A DNA stretch of 64,000 bases from Bacteroidaceae bacterium (GTDB lineage Bacteria > Bacteroidota > Bacteroidia > Bacteroidales > Bacteroidaceae), in assembly GCA_017464815.1 (NCBI GenBank), contig JAFTYI010000031.1, forward strand, positions 62,001-126,000. Reading direction: 5' to 3'. Below the pieces are notes generated by a model that worked only from the letters and a program-made list of their open reading frames with translations, had not been told where the DNA came from and ran no database searches. The translations under genes were made by a program, and so were the position numbers. This document shows, piece by piece, positions 42,358 to 52,713 of this stretch. The stretch's first letter is position 1. Each line of letters opens with the position of its first letter.

Positions 42358-43836
42358 TTATTCTTCTCCATTCAATAGTTCTTCAGCCCATTTTTGCAGG
42401 CGGCCCAGCATGGAGTTCTCGCGTTTGCGACGGCGTTCCTCTGCTGCTTTGGCTTGGCGTTCGGCTTCAAGGCGCTCCTCCTCTTCGCGGCGGATGGCGG
42501 CCTCCTGTTCGGCCTTCTCTTGGGCGATGCGTTGTGCTTCGGCTGCGCGGGCTGCCTCTTCCTCTTGGGCGATGCGTGCGGCCTCGGCCTTCTGGCGTTC
42601 AATCTCCTCCTGTTGTGCCTGGCGTGCGGCCTCGGCCTCGGTTGTGTCGGTGTCGAAGAGGTCGCGCGGCACCTCCTGCTCACAGCAGTTCTGGCGTGCG
42701 CTGGAGAGCAGTCCCAGCAGGGAGCCTTGGCGGCTGTTCTTGGCCAACAGCTCGGGGGTGACGCTCTCTACGGGAGGGATGATGTAGGTGGCATGGCGGA
42801 ACTTCTCGATGCGGGTCTTCTTCTGGATGGCTGTCTGGAGCTGTCCCAAGTGTGAACCGCCACCGGTGACGATGATGCCGGCCATGAGTTTGTCGTCATA
42901 GCCTGAGAGTCCTATCTGGTTCCACACGTTGGTGATGATTTCCTCCATGCGGGCTTCGGTGATTTCGTTCAACACCCGGTCGGTGATGGTGGAGTCGTCG
43001 GTGCCGAACGTGTAGGTGACAGGTTTGCTGTCGGCTTCAAACGGTTCGGTGTAGGCCGACGCGTACTTGATTTTCAGGTCTTCGGCATCGGTCTCTTCGA
43101 TTCCTTGGGTGCAGATGTCCTTGGTGATGTTGTTGCTGCCAAGGGGGAGCACCGCCAGGTGGCGCAACAGATGGTCTTTGTAGACCTGCACGGTGGTCGT
43201 CTCGGCTCCAAAGTCGATGAGGGCACAGCCCGAGCGTAACTCGGTGTCGGTGGCAGTGACCTTGGCCATCTCCAGGGGGGTGATGAGGTAGCCGGCAATG
43301 CGGGTGGCAGCCAGTTGGAAACTCTCCTCAATCTTGCGGCGCACTCCTTGGCGGGCTATGATGTGGAGGAAACGTCCCTCGATGTGTGAGGTGATGACTC
43401 CGACGGGGTCGGTCTGCAAACCTGTGCCGACCTTGTACTCCTGGGGGACAACTTCCAATATTTCATACCCATCCGTGTGGGTGCTGCGGCTTGTGGCAAT
43501 CAATTCGTCTACAATGTTGGTTGTGATGCGGGTCTCTTCCTCGAATTGGCGGATGACGGTGTTCTTTACTGTGCGCACGGATTGTCCGCTGATGCCCACA
43601 TACACTTTTGCGATGGTGGCTTCCAAGGCTGCCTCCAATTTGTTGATGATGGAGGTGATGGCTCCCGCCGTCCTGTCAATGTTGAAGACGTTTCCTTTGC
43701 GGATGCAGGCTGAGGCATCTTCGCTGGCGTAGGCCAGGATGGAGAGTTTGCCGTCAGTGTCCTTTTGCCCGGCAATACCTGTAATCCTAGTGGAGCCCAG
43801 CTCGATGGCTACCATGAAATCTGTTGTCTGTCCCAT
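42358..43836 (-). CDS. ftsA: Cell division protein FtsA with long charged C-terminal extension
   Basis: 492 residues. Actin-fold ATPase core with FMVAIELGSTRITGIAG, SHIEGRFLHIIA-type 1C domain and GIIVTGGGSHLGQL. It tethers FtsZ to the membrane. Residues about 399-475 are an almost pure Ala/Glu/Arg/Gln helix (RQAQQEEIERQKAEAARIAQ and onward) that precedes the amphipathic membrane anchor NSMLGRLQKWAEELLNGEE. E. coli FtsA (about 420 residues) lacks this. The helix could act as a spacer between ring and membrane. Gap of 39 bp to ftsQ. Confidence 0.98.
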   Translation of the reverse strand: MGQTTDFMVAIELGSTRITGIAGQKDTDGKLSILAYASEDASACIRKGNVFNIDRTAGAITSIINKLEAALEATIAKVYVGISGQSVRTVKNTVIRQFEEETRITTNIVDELIATSRSTHTDGYEILEVVPQEYKVGTGLQTDPVGVITSHIEGRFLHIIARQGVRRKIEESFQLAATRIAGYLITPLEMAKVTATDTELRSGCALIDFGAETTTVQVYKDHLLRHLAVLPLGSNNITKDICTQGIEETDAEDLKIKYASAYTEPFEADSKPVTYTFGTDDSTITDRVLNEITEARMEEIITNVWNQIGLSGYDDKLMAGIIVTGGGSHLGQLQTAIQKKTRIEKFRHATYIIPPVESVTPELLAKNSRQGSLLGLLSSARQNCCEQEVPRDLFDTDTTEAEAARQAQQEEIERQKAEAARIAQEEEAARAAEAQRIAQEKAEQEAAIRREEEERLEAERQAKAAEERRRKRENSMLGRLQKWAEELLNGEE

Positions 43837-43875
43837 ATATGATTTGTTTATTCGTTGATGCGTTTTTTATACTAT

Positions 43876-44616
43876 TCACTTGTTAGTCGAATGTCTCTTG
43901 CAGATGACTTGATTGTCGAACTCTACGCTGATGCGCGAGTACTTGTTCCAACCCACACGGCTCAACCCCTTGGTGTAGAAGGTGCGTATGCGGTCGAGCT
44001 TTTCTTCGATGTAAACGGGCTTCCCCAGGAACAAGATGTGGTTTCCCACCTGTGGCACAAGTTCGATTTCTCCTTCAGAGGTGACGTGTATCTGTTCCAC
44101 CTGGCGCTTCCAGAAGTCGTCGTCGTTGAGCAATTGGGCCAATTGGTAGAGCGGCCCCTCGGCCATCTTCTTGTCGATGGTTCCTGTGGCTACGGGGAGG
44201 TGGGCTGCATGGCTGCCTCCAGGCATAGAGTGTCCCTTGTCATCGATGTAGTAGTCGAGACCGCTGGCTGACATGACACGCAGGATGGGCAGGCGTTGCT
44301 TGATGTAGATGCACAAGTTGCCCGACGGGGTTTTGTAGCACTCTGCATTCTCGATGAAGGCATTTTTCTCCAATGTCTCTTCAATGGCCTTGCACCGGAT
44401 GCTGTCGGTATTCTTCCCCATGGGGTAGAGGCGGTTGCGCTTGAGCAGGGCTGTGGCTTCTTCGGGGGTGATGAAGCAGGTGCGCGCACTGTCCTCCACC
44501 ACAATCTTCACCTGCTTGACCAGTTGGCCCGGCGGGGTGTGGTTCAGCCACGTGAATGCGATGGCCAGATAGGCCGACACGGTTAACATGACGAGTAGCA
44601 ACAGGATTCGTTTCAT
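43876..44616 (-). CDS. ftsQ: Cell division protein FtsQ
   Basis: 246 residues. One N-terminal transmembrane helix (ILLLLVMLTVSAYLAIAFTW), then a POTRA-like part (VKIVVEDSARTCFITPEEA) and the beta domain (PSGNLCIYIKQRLPILRVM). A bitopic inner-membrane protein that links early and late division proteins. The POTRA part is compact compared with E. coli. Known by position between murC and ftsA as much as by sequence. Confidence 0.92.
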   Translation of the reverse strand: MKRILLLLVMLTVSAYLAIAFTWLNHTPPGQLVKQVKIVVEDSARTCFITPEEATALLKRNRLYPMGKNTDSIRCKAIEETLEKNAFIENAECYKTPSGNLCIYIKQRLPILRVMSASGLDYYIDDKGHSMPGGSHAAHLPVATGTIDKKMAEGPLYQLAQLLNDDDFWKRQVEQIHVTSEGEIELVPQVGNHILFLGKPVYIEEKLDRIRTFYTKGLSRVGWNKYSRISVEFDNQVICKRHSTNK

Positions 44617-44688
44617 TCTTTTTCTTTATATAATATATATATGTATATGATAAATATGCACTTCTTTCGTTGGTCATCAGCGGAGAGG

Positions 44689-46068
44689 TCACCCCTTCAT
44701 TATCTCCGTTATTCCGCTTGCCTGATTTTCCAGGTCGCCGGCTCCTAACAGAACCAGTATTTCGATGTCGTCGCGGCGTTGCCTGATGATGTCGGCAACC
44801 TCCTCTTTGCAACAAAGGGTGCAGGGGATGCCCGCTTTCAGATGGTCGGCAATCAATTGGCTTGTCACTCCAGGGATGGGCAGCTCGCGGGCGGGATAGA
44901 TGTCGGTGAGAATGACATCGTCGAAGAGCGAGAGGCTGTCGGCAAACTCTTGATAGAAATCGCGTGTGCGTGTGTAGAGGTGGGGCTGGAAGATGGCCGT
45001 AATCCGTTTGTCGCTGTACAACTCACGAATCGAGAGCGCACTTTGCTTGATTTCAGCAGGATGATGGGCATAGTCGCAGATGAAAGCCCGGTCGGCGCTC
45101 TTCAGATGAAAGTCGAAGCGGCGGTCGACACCGCGGAACGAGGCTATGCCTTGCTTGATGACCTCAGCCTTCGCCCCCGTCAGTTGGGCAATGGCCATGG
45201 CTGCAATGCTGTTGTCGATGTTGATGCTGAGGGGCACTCCCAACTCAATGTCCTTGATACATCCCTGCGGCGAGATGAAGTCGAAATGGATTTCACCTCC
45301 TCCGATGCGGATGTTTTCGGCGTGGAAGTCGCCCGTGTGGCGTCCGTAGGTGTAGAGGGCGACACCGCTTTGCAGGCGTGGCTTCATCTCCAATCCCTCG
45401 TGGACGATTAAGGCTCCGCCGGGTTGGATGAGTGAGGTGTAGTGGCTGAAGCTTTCCAGATAGGCCTCCTTGGTGCCATAGATGTCCAAGTGGTCGGGGT
45501 CGGTGGAGGTGATGGCAGTGATGTGGGGCGACAGATGGTGGAACGAACGGTCGAACTCGTCGGCTTCAATGACAACCCACGGACTCTCTTCTGACAGGAT
45601 GTAGTTGGTGCCGTAATTCTTGGCTATACCTCCGAGGAAGGCATTGCATCCTTCAGAGGTGCCACTCATCAGATGGGCCAACATGGTTGAGGTCGTGGTC
45701 TTTCCATGCGTGCCGGCCACACACAATGCTTTGGCCGAGCGGGTGATGGTGCCCAATACTTGTGCCCGCTTCTGTATCTCGAATCCTTGTTCCTTGAACC
45801 ACACCAGTTCCTGGTGTTCCGAGGGGATGGCAGGTGTGTATACGACAAGTGTGTCATCCTTTGTCCGGCAGAACGGAGGAATCAAGTCCACATCTTCTTC
45901 GTAGTGAATTTGTGCGCCCTCTTGAATGAGGCGGTTTGTCAGTTCACTTGGGGTGCGGTCATATCCTGCCACTCTCTTTCCCTGTGAAAGGAAGTAGCGG
46001 GCTATTGCACTCATGCCTATTCCACCTGCACCTATGAAATATACTGATTTGATATTGCTCACATCCAT
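44689..46068 (-). CDS. murC: UDP-N-acetylmuramate--L-alanine ligase
   Basis: 459 residues. Rossmann start VYFIGAGGIGMSAIARYF, Mur-ligase P-loop GTHGKTTTSTMLAHL, and central FDRSFHHLSPHITAITSTDPDHLD. The C-terminal domain has FQPHLYTRTRDF. Cytosolic; adds L-Ala to UDP-MurNAc with ATP. 17 bp after murG; the longest gap of the operon (72 bp) lies before ftsQ. Confidence 0.98.
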   Translation of the reverse strand: MDVSNIKSVYFIGAGGIGMSAIARYFLSQGKRVAGYDRTPSELTNRLIQEGAQIHYEEDVDLIPPFCRTKDDTLVVYTPAIPSEHQELVWFKEQGFEIQKRAQVLGTITRSAKALCVAGTHGKTTTSTMLAHLMSGTSEGCNAFLGGIAKNYGTNYILSEESPWVVIEADEFDRSFHHLSPHITAITSTDPDHLDIYGTKEAYLESFSHYTSLIQPGGALIVHEGLEMKPRLQSGVALYTYGRHTGDFHAENIRIGGGEIHFDFISPQGCIKDIELGVPLSINIDNSIAAMAIAQLTGAKAEVIKQGIASFRGVDRRFDFHLKSADRAFICDYAHHPAEIKQSALSIRELYSDKRITAIFQPHLYTRTRDFYQEFADSLSLFDDVILTDIYPARELPIPGVTSQLIADHLKAGIPCTLCCKEEVADIIRQRRDDIEILVLLGAGDLENQASGITEIMKG

Positions 46069-46085
46069 GATTGTCTGTAACTCCT

Positions 46086-47222
46086 TTATGCTTTATGCGT
46101 TGTTTCTTGGTATGTCTTTGCCAACTTGTACACCTCGTCTGCTATCACTTCGGCAGAATCGGTGTAGGCCAATGTGGCGATGTTCTTGCTGAGCTCTTTC
46201 AGTTGCTCGGTGTCTGTTACGGTCGCGATGGCTTTGTCCAGTAACGTGTCGGGGGCATCGGCATCTTTCACGTAGAGGGCAGCGCCATTCTTTACCAGTG
46301 CCAATGCGTTCTGTGTCTGATGATCCTCGGCAACATTGGGTGAGGGAACCAGAATAACAGGCTTTTTCAGTACACAGAATTCTGAGATGGAACCGGCTCC
46401 GGCACGGGAAATGACCAGGTCGGCAGCGGCGTATGCCTCTTCCATCTTGGAAATGAAGTCGGTCACGTACAGCATGGGCAGTTGCTCGTGGCGGTTCAGT
46501 TGCTCCAGAATGTCCTTATAGTAGTACTTCCCTGTCTGCCAAATGAACTGAACGCCCGATTGTCTCACCAGCTCCAAGTGCTTGAGGACACTTTCGTTCA
46601 TGGTGCGTGCGCCCAAACTTCCACCTACGATGAGAACCGTACGCTTGGATGGGTCAAGCCCAAAGGCCCGTATGCCCTCTTCCCGTGTGGTGTGTGTGTC
46701 GGTCAGTCCTTGACGGATGGGATTGCCGGTGAGCATAATTTTCTCTTTGGGGAAGAAACGTTCCATTCCCTCGTAAGCAACGCAGATGCGTTTCGCCCCT
46801 TTTGCCAACATCTTGTTGGTGACACCGGCGTAGGAGTTCTGCTCCTGTATCAGGGTGGGTATTCCCATCAGGGAGGCGGTCTTCAGGGTGGGGCCGCTGG
46901 CATAACCTCCGACTCCTACGGCTGCATGAGGACGGAACTCTTTAATGATTTTGCGAGCCATCCATCCGCTTTTGATGAATTTGAGGATGACAGAGAAGTT
47001 CTTCAGCAGATTCTTGCGGTCGAGTCCGCAGATAGGAAGCCCTACAATGCGGTAACCGACTGCTGGCACGCGTTGCATCTCCATGCGTCCTTCAGCGCCG
47101 ACAAACAGAATTTCCACCTCGGGATATCTCTTTTTCAAGGCATCGGCTATCGACACCGCGGGGAAGATGTGTCCTCCTGTTCCCCCTCCACTGATGATGA
47201 CTCTGATGTTTTCTCTGTCCAT
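46086..47222 (-). CDS. murG: UDP-GlcNAc:undecaprenyl-PP-MurNAc-pentapeptide GlcNAc transferase
   Basis: 378 residues, GT28 fold. G-loops ISGGGTGGHIFPAVSIADAL and GVGGYASGPTL; UDP-GlcNAc site ISRAGAGSISEFCVLKKPVI and EDHQTQNA. Makes lipid II from lipid I at the inner face of the membrane. 45 bp from ftsW. Confidence 0.99.
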   Translation of the reverse strand: MDRENIRVIISGGGTGGHIFPAVSIADALKKRYPEVEILFVGAEGRMEMQRVPAVGYRIVGLPICGLDRKNLLKNFSVILKFIKSGWMARKIIKEFRPHAAVGVGGYASGPTLKTASLMGIPTLIQEQNSYAGVTNKMLAKGAKRICVAYEGMERFFPKEKIMLTGNPIRQGLTDTHTTREEGIRAFGLDPSKRTVLIVGGSLGARTMNESVLKHLELVRQSGVQFIWQTGKYYYKDILEQLNRHEQLPMLYVTDFISKMEEAYAAADLVISRAGAGSISEFCVLKKPVILVPSPNVAEDHQTQNALALVKNGAALYVKDADAPDTLLDKAIATVTDTEQLKELSKNIATLAYTDSAEVIADEVYKLAKTYQETTHKA

Positions 47223-47267
47223 AATTCGATGTATTTACTGTGTGTACGATTGATTTATTTGTCCATG

Positions 47268-48554
47268 TCAGCCTTCTTGATTCAGCTCTTCGTATTCGTC
47301 CTCTGACAGACTCCTCGCGTCGGCCGACATCAGTGGTCCTTCATTTGTCACATTCTGCACCTGCATGGCAGCCTCCATGGCCTCTTCTTGCTTTTTCTTC
47401 TCGACATACCGGCTTACGCTCAGGATGATGCCGATGTAGGCACAGTTGATGAGCGTGGATGTTCCTCCCTTGCTGATGAGGGGCAATGGCTGTCCCGTGA
47501 CGGGGAACAACCCTACGGCCACCATCATGTTAAGCATAGCCTGGCACACAAGCAGCAGGGCCAGTCCCATCACCATCAGCGACAGGTATTTCTTGTCGCA
47601 TTGCCCCGCTATCCGTCCCGCTCGCAGGAGCAGGATGATGTAGAGGAAGGCGACGAAAGCCCCTCCCAACAGTCCCAGCTCCTCTATGATGATGGCATAG
47701 ATGAAGTCCGAGAATGCTTGCGACAGGAAGTCACGTTCCACCGAGTTTCCAGGCATTTTGCCTACGAGGTGGCTGGTGGCTATAGCGATGTTGGCATGTG
47801 CCACTTGGGCATTCTTGTTGATGTCGTAGTCCTCGGGAGCCACCTCTCCGTCTCCGACAAAGAAACCGGCCAATCGTCCCTTCCACGTAACGGCGCGGTG
47901 AAGACCCGGAACTTCGTCCAACACCTTATTGGGCGTGGCAAACAAACCTCCAACAGCAATGCCCAGTACCAATGCAATGGTTCCTAACATCTTACCCAAT
48001 TGTCTGAAGGGAACTCGTCCGATGAACATCATCAGTATGGTGACTCCGAACAGCATGCCTGCCGTGGAGGCATTCTCAGGAGCAATCAACAGGCAGGTCA
48101 GACCGGCAATGCACATGATGTATTTGAAAGCACGTGGATTGGCCCCTTTTTCCTCTTGCATCATGGCCAAGATGAGTGCCGTAGAGGTGATGACCGCCAG
48201 TTTTCCCAGCTCTGAAGGTTGGAAATTGATGCCTCCGATGGCCAACCATCGTCCGGCACCGTTTACCTTTTCACCAAACAGCATGGTCACCAGCAGTAGT
48301 ACGGCTGCGGTCGGCAGTGTCAGCACCGGTATCAGGCGGAATAGTTTGCACGGCATCTTGTGTACCAGCAACACGACCCCGGCTCCCAACATCATGTATA
48401 GCAAGTGTTGCGAGATGGGTGCCCAATAGTCGCCACTCTTGTATGTCAGCGTACTGGCGGCACTGAACACTTCAATGATGGATATCAGGCACAGCATCAA
48501 AAATACGACCCAGATAACCTTGTCTCCCTTAAAAAGACTTCTCAGCAGATCCAT
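47268..48554 (-). CDS. ftsW: Lipid II polymerase FtsW
   Basis: 428 residues with about ten transmembrane segments of the SEDS family. It has GGINFQPSELGKLAVI, PENASTAGMLFGVTIL and LPLISKGGTSTLINCAYIG, the conserved SEDS loops. Septal peptidoglycan glycosyltransferase that works with the FtsI protein at 52714-54924. The C-terminal 40 residues are a charged cytoplasmic tail. Position in the dcw operon separates it from RodA. Confidence 0.98.
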   Translation of the reverse strand: MDLLRSLFKGDKVIWVVFLMLCLISIIEVFSAASTLTYKSGDYWAPISQHLLYMMLGAGVVLLVHKMPCKLFRLIPVLTLPTAAVLLLVTMLFGEKVNGAGRWLAIGGINFQPSELGKLAVITSTALILAMMQEEKGANPRAFKYIMCIAGLTCLLIAPENASTAGMLFGVTILMMFIGRVPFRQLGKMLGTIALVLGIAVGGLFATPNKVLDEVPGLHRAVTWKGRLAGFFVGDGEVAPEDYDINKNAQVAHANIAIATSHLVGKMPGNSVERDFLSQAFSDFIYAIIIEELGLLGGAFVAFLYIILLLRAGRIAGQCDKKYLSLMVMGLALLLVCQAMLNMMVAVGLFPVTGQPLPLISKGGTSTLINCAYIGIILSVSRYVEKKKQEEAMEAAMQVQNVTNEGPLMSADARSLSEDEYEELNQEG

Positions 48555-48569
48555 ATACTTTCTTCTGAA

Positions 48570-49901
48570 TTATAAATTTCTCACGCATTCCTTGAACTGT
48601 CGGCCACGATCTTCGTAACTGGTGAAAAGGTCGAAGCTGGCACAGCAAGGGCTCAGTAGCACCGTGTCGCCCGGCTCGGTCATCCGATAGGCTGCGGCTA
48701 CGGCATCTTTCATGCTTTGCACATCGGCTACGGGCAGACCCATTCCGTCGAAGAAGTCATGCAACTTCTCGTTGTGCAGCCCCATGTAGATGAGTCCCTT
48801 GCACTTTTGTGACACAAGTTCCTTTATTTCGCTATAATCGTTTCCTTTATCCTTTCCGCCCAAAATCAACACGGTGGGCGTCGTCATGCTTTGCAGGGCA
48901 TACCAACATGAATTGACGTTTGTCGCCTTTGAGTCGTTGATGTATTCCACGCCTCTTACTCTGCATACATGCTCCAGACGGTGCTCCACGCCTTGGAACG
49001 TGCCCAAGGCATGGCGGATGTCTTCCTTGCGTATGCCTGCCAAGTTGGCCGAGATGCCCGCTGCCATTGAGTTGTACAGGTTGTGTACGCCTGTCAGTGC
49101 CAGCTCTTCCTGTTCCATGTTGAAGGCCATTGGTTGTGTGAAGTACACCTTTTCTTCCTCGGTATATGCCACCAGTCCCTCCTCCTTGGCTTGTGCGAAG
49201 GGGTATAGGCGGGCATGTATGCCATATCGCTTTAATTCGCGTCGGATGATGGGGTCGTCGTTCCAGAACACAAATGCATCATCCTCCGTCTGGTTTTGCA
49301 GAATGCGGAATTTGGCATCAACATAGTTTTGCATCTCGTTTCCGTATCTGTCCAGATGGTCGGGAGTGATATTCATCAGAATGGCGATGTGTGCTCTGAA
49401 GTCATACATGTTGTCCAACTGGAAGCTGCTCAGTTCTATGACGTAGTAGTCATGATTCTCCAGTGCCACCTGCAGTGCCAGACTTTTGCCTATGTTGCCG
49501 GCTAAGCCCACGTTCAACCCGGCTTGTTTGAAGATGTGATAGATGAGCGACGTGGTGGTTGTCTTTCCATTGCTTCCTGTGATGCACACCATCTTGGCGT
49601 CCGTGTATCGTCCTGCGAACTCAATTTCTGAGATGACGGGGATGCCCTTTTCTTTTATCTTTTTCACCATCGGGGCATGGTCGGGTATTCCAGGACTCTT
49701 TATCACTTCATCAGCCGTCAGCACCAGTTCCTCAGTATGTTTGCCCTCTTCCCAGGATATCCCATACTGATCCATCAGTTCCTTGTATTCGGGCTTGATG
49801 CTGCCCATGTCTGTCACAAACGTGTCCAGACCCTGTTTCTTGGCCAGCACGGCTGCGCCCGCTCCACTTTCTCCTGCTCCTAATATGACGATTCTTTTCA
49901 T
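48570..49901 (-). CDS. murD: UDP-N-acetylmuramoylalanine--D-glutamate ligase
   Basis: 443 residues. N-terminal VILGAGESGAGAAVLA, P-loop TGSNGKTTTTSLIYHI, LMNITPDHLDRYG, then INDSKATNVNSCWYAL and LSPCCASFDLFTSYEDRG. Adds D-Glu to UDP-MurNAc-L-Ala in the cytosol. Only 3 bp from the mraY stop, so tightly coupled. Confidence 0.99.
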   Translation of the reverse strand: MKRIVILGAGESGAGAAVLAKKQGLDTFVTDMGSIKPEYKELMDQYGISWEEGKHTEELVLTADEVIKSPGIPDHAPMVKKIKEKGIPVISEIEFAGRYTDAKMVCITGSNGKTTTTSLIYHIFKQAGLNVGLAGNIGKSLALQVALENHDYYVIELSSFQLDNMYDFRAHIAILMNITPDHLDRYGNEMQNYVDAKFRILQNQTEDDAFVFWNDDPIIRRELKRYGIHARLYPFAQAKEEGLVAYTEEEKVYFTQPMAFNMEQEELALTGVHNLYNSMAAGISANLAGIRKEDIRHALGTFQGVEHRLEHVCRVRGVEYINDSKATNVNSCWYALQSMTTPTVLILGGKDKGNDYSEIKELVSQKCKGLIYMGLHNEKLHDFFDGMGLPVADVQSMKDAVAAAYRMTEPGDTVLLSPCCASFDLFTSYEDRGRQFKECVRNL

Positions 49902-49904
49902 TTT

Positions 49905-51173
49905 TTATCTGATCTTCAATGTAATGATTGTAATGGCTGCCAACACGATGGTGACAATCCAGAATCTGACTGTAATTTTTGACTCATGGAAAACGGCTGT
50001 CGGTCGTGTAATCAAGTATTTACACTCTTGATCCAACATCGTGGGCAATGTGCGGAAGTGGTCGTGTATCGGCGTACGTTTGAAGATGCGCCGTTTCTCT
50101 CCACGCTTTTTCCATTTCTTGAAATATCTTACCTGCATAATTACGCTCAGGTTTTCAACCAGGAATACACCGCACAAGATGGGAATCAACAGCTCTTTGT
50201 GAATGATGATGGCAAACACGGCAATGATTCCACCGATTGTCAGACTACCCGTGTCTCCCATGAATACCTGTGCGGGAAAGGCATTGTACCACAGGAATCC
50301 GATGAGTGCTCCGATGAATGCACAGATGAAGATTACCAGCTCTTCGCTTCCCGGTATGTACATGATGTTCAGGTACGACGCATATCCCGTGTGGCTCGAC
50401 ACGTATGCCAAGATTCCCAATGTCACTCCGATGATGGCACTGTTTCCTGCCGCCATTCCATCCATGCCGTCGTTCAGGTTGGCTCCGTTTGATACGGCCG
50501 TCACCACAAATATGGTGACAATGACAAACAGAATCCATCCGGCGGTCTGTGCATGTTCACCCGCAAAAGCTACAAAATCCGCATAATCCAAGTTGTTGTT
50601 CTTGAAGAATGGGATGGTTGTCTTTGTTGATTTCTGAGGTTCACTTTTGTGTATCACCTCGGTTTGTGCCCCTTGGCGGTTTACTTCCATGTTTTCTCTT
50701 ATCACCACGTCGGGGCTTAGGTACAGTGTCAATCCCACAATCAGTCCCAATCCCACTTGGCCGATAATTTTGAATCGTCCATGTAGCCCCTCTTTGTTGT
50801 GGTGGAAAATCTTGATGTAGTCATCAGCAAACCCCAACATGCCCAACCACACGGTGGTAATCAGCATCAGTTGCATATAGATGTTTTCTAATCTGCCCAA
50901 AAGCAGACAGGGCACCAGAATGGCTACGATGATGATGACACCGCCCATTGACGGCACTCCCTTTTTCTCCACACCAAAGGGGTCTATGCTGGCGTCGCGT
51001 TGGGTTTCTGTGATTTGTTTCCGCTTCAGCAACTTGATGAAGTATTCTCCAAATATGGCAGAAATGAGCAGAGCCAGAATCACTGCCATCAGCGAACGGA
51101 ACGAGACATATCCCATTATGCGCGCTCCGGGCATATCCATTTGCTCCAGATATTTGAACAGATAATACAGCAT
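49905..51173 (-). CDS. mraY: Phospho-MurNAc-pentapeptide translocase
   Basis: 422 residues with about ten transmembrane helices. Catalytic loops: KGVPSMGGVIII, FADDYIK (Asp pair), NGANLNDGMDGMAAG, and FMGDTGSLTIGG; HDHFR-type loop TPIHDHFRTLP near the end. It makes lipid I on the inner membrane. Longer than E. coli MraY (360) because of a loop at about 175-200 (EVIHKSEPQKSTKTTIPFF), common in Bacteroidota. Confidence 0.99.
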   Translation of the reverse strand: MLYYLFKYLEQMDMPGARIMGYVSFRSLMAVILALLISAIFGEYFIKLLKRKQITETQRDASIDPFGVEKKGVPSMGGVIIIVAILVPCLLLGRLENIYMQLMLITTVWLGMLGFADDYIKIFHHNKEGLHGRFKIIGQVGLGLIVGLTLYLSPDVVIRENMEVNRQGAQTEVIHKSEPQKSTKTTIPFFKNNNLDYADFVAFAGEHAQTAGWILFVIVTIFVVTAVSNGANLNDGMDGMAAGNSAIIGVTLGILAYVSSHTGYASYLNIMYIPGSEELVIFICAFIGALIGFLWYNAFPAQVFMGDTGSLTIGGIIAVFAIIIHKELLIPILCGVFLVENLSVIMQVRYFKKWKKRGEKRRIFKRTPIHDHFRTLPTMLDQECKYLITRPTAVFHESKITVRFWIVTIVLAAITIITLKIR

Positions 51174-51206
51174 TTTTTTACTATGAATTATGAGGTTCTT
51201 ATTTCC

Positions 51207-52670
51207 TTACTTGTCAATTCCCATGGCCTTCTTGGCCTCTTCCTTGTCATCAAAGTGGTGTTTCACCCCCTTGATGTCCTGATAATCCTCGTGTCCCTTT
51301 CCTGCAATCAGTATCACATCACCCTGTCCGGCCAACATGCAAGCCGTGCGTATGGCCTCGCGCCGGTCGGTGATGCTCAACACATTTTGGCGTTCTTCGT
51401 CTGAAAGTCCGGCTAACATGTCATTGATGATGTCTGTCGGCTCTTCGAATCGGGGATTGTCCGAAGTGATGATAACCCTGTCACTCCCTTTAACCGCCTC
51501 TTGAGCCATCAGGGGGCGTTTTCCTTTGTCGCGGTTACCTCCGGCTCCCACCACGGTGATGACTTTGCCGCGTGAACCGAGCACCTCTCTGATGGCGCTC
51601 AATACGTTGGCAATGGCGTCGGGTGTGTGTGCATAGTCGACGATTGCCGTGTAGCCTTTGGGTGAACGCACTGTTTCAAATCGTCCGGAGACGGGTTTCA
51701 ACATGCTCAGTACACGCAGTACTTCATCCGTATCCTTCCCCAGCATCACGGCCGTACCCATCACGGCCAACAGGTTGCAGGCATTGAACTTGCCCACAAA
51801 TTGCACCGCTGTCTCCCGTCCGTTAAAGTCGATGAGCATGCCCTCGAAGTGATCTTCCAGGATGCGCCCTTTGAAGTCGCTGAGGCTACGCAACGAGTAG
51901 GTTGCCACTTTGGCCGATGTGTTTTGTGTCATCACCAATCCGTTCTTGTCATCCAGGTTGGTTACCACGAACGCATTTTTTTTCAGGTTGTCGAAAAAAG
52001 TTTTCTTCGCCTTCAAATAATTTTCTACGGTTTTATGGTAGTCCAGATGGTCGCGTGTCAGGTTCGTAAACACTCCTCCTGCAAATTCCAATCCTGCAAT
52101 GCGGTGTTGTGCCACTGAGTGTGAGCTCACCTCCATGAAGGCATATTCACATCCCTCTGCCACCATCTGGCTCAACAGGTGATTCAAGCTGATGGGGTCG
52201 GGGGTTGTGTGGGTCGATGGCACAGCCTTGTCATTTATATAATTGCACACGGTGGACAACAGGCCGACTTTATGTCCCATCTGGCGGAACATCTGATACA
52301 GCAGTGTGGCAATGGTGGTTTTCCCGTTGGTTCCCGTCACACCCACCAACTTCAGTTGGCTTGTGGGATTCCCATAAAAGCGCGTAGCCACTTCGCCCGC
52401 AATCATTTCAGTGTTTGGCACACAGATGAATACGGTGCCCGAGTCTTCCTTCTTCATTTCGGGAATCTCTTCGCACACAATGGCGGCAGCTCCAGCCTCT
52501 ATGGCTTTGGGGATAAATGCATGCCCATCGGATTGCGTCCCTCTCATGGCGATAAAGAGGTCGCCTTCCGTCACTTTGCGTGAGTCGATGTGGACACCGT
52601 TTATCTCAACAGAAGTCGAACCGAATATTCCGGTTGTCTCTAACCCTTGAACAATATCTTGCAGTTTCAT
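51207..52670 (-). CDS. murE: UDP-MurNAc-tripeptide synthetase, diaminopimelate-type
   Basis: 487 residues. N-terminal substrate domain ([19 protein letters not shown]), P-loop [28 protein letters not shown], and the diaminopimelate motif DNPR ([10 protein letters not shown]), which separates it from lysine-adding enzymes. Adds meso-diaminopimelate to UDP-MurNAc-L-Ala-D-Glu. 33 bp before mraY. Confidence 0.99.
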   Translation of the reverse strand: MKLQDIVQGLETTGIFGSTSVEINGVHIDSRKVTEGDLFIAMRGTQSDGHAFIPKAIEAGAAAIVCEEIPEMKKEDSGTVFICVPNTEMIAGEVATRFYGNPTSQLKLVGVTGTNGKTTIATLLYQMFRQMGHKVGLLSTVCNYINDKAVPSTHTTPDPISLNHLLSQMVAEGCEYAFMEVSSHSVAQHRIAGLEFAGGVFTNLTRDHLDYHKTVENYLKAKKTFFDNLKKNAFVVTNLDDKNGLVMTQNTSAKVATYSLRSLSDFKGRILEDHFEGMLIDFNGRETAVQFVGKFNACNLLAVMGTAVMLGKDTDEVLRVLSMLKPVSGRFETVRSPKGYTAIVDYAHTPDAIANVLSAIREVLGSRGKVITVVGAGGNRDKGKRPLMAQEAVKGSDRVIITSDNPRFEEPTDIINDMLAGLSDEERQNVLSITDRREAIRTACMLAGQGDVILIAGKGHEDYQDIKGVKHHFDDKEEAKKAMGIDK

Positions 52671-52713
52671 CTGATGCTCTTATTATGCTATACCTTATTA
52701 TATATACAGAATA

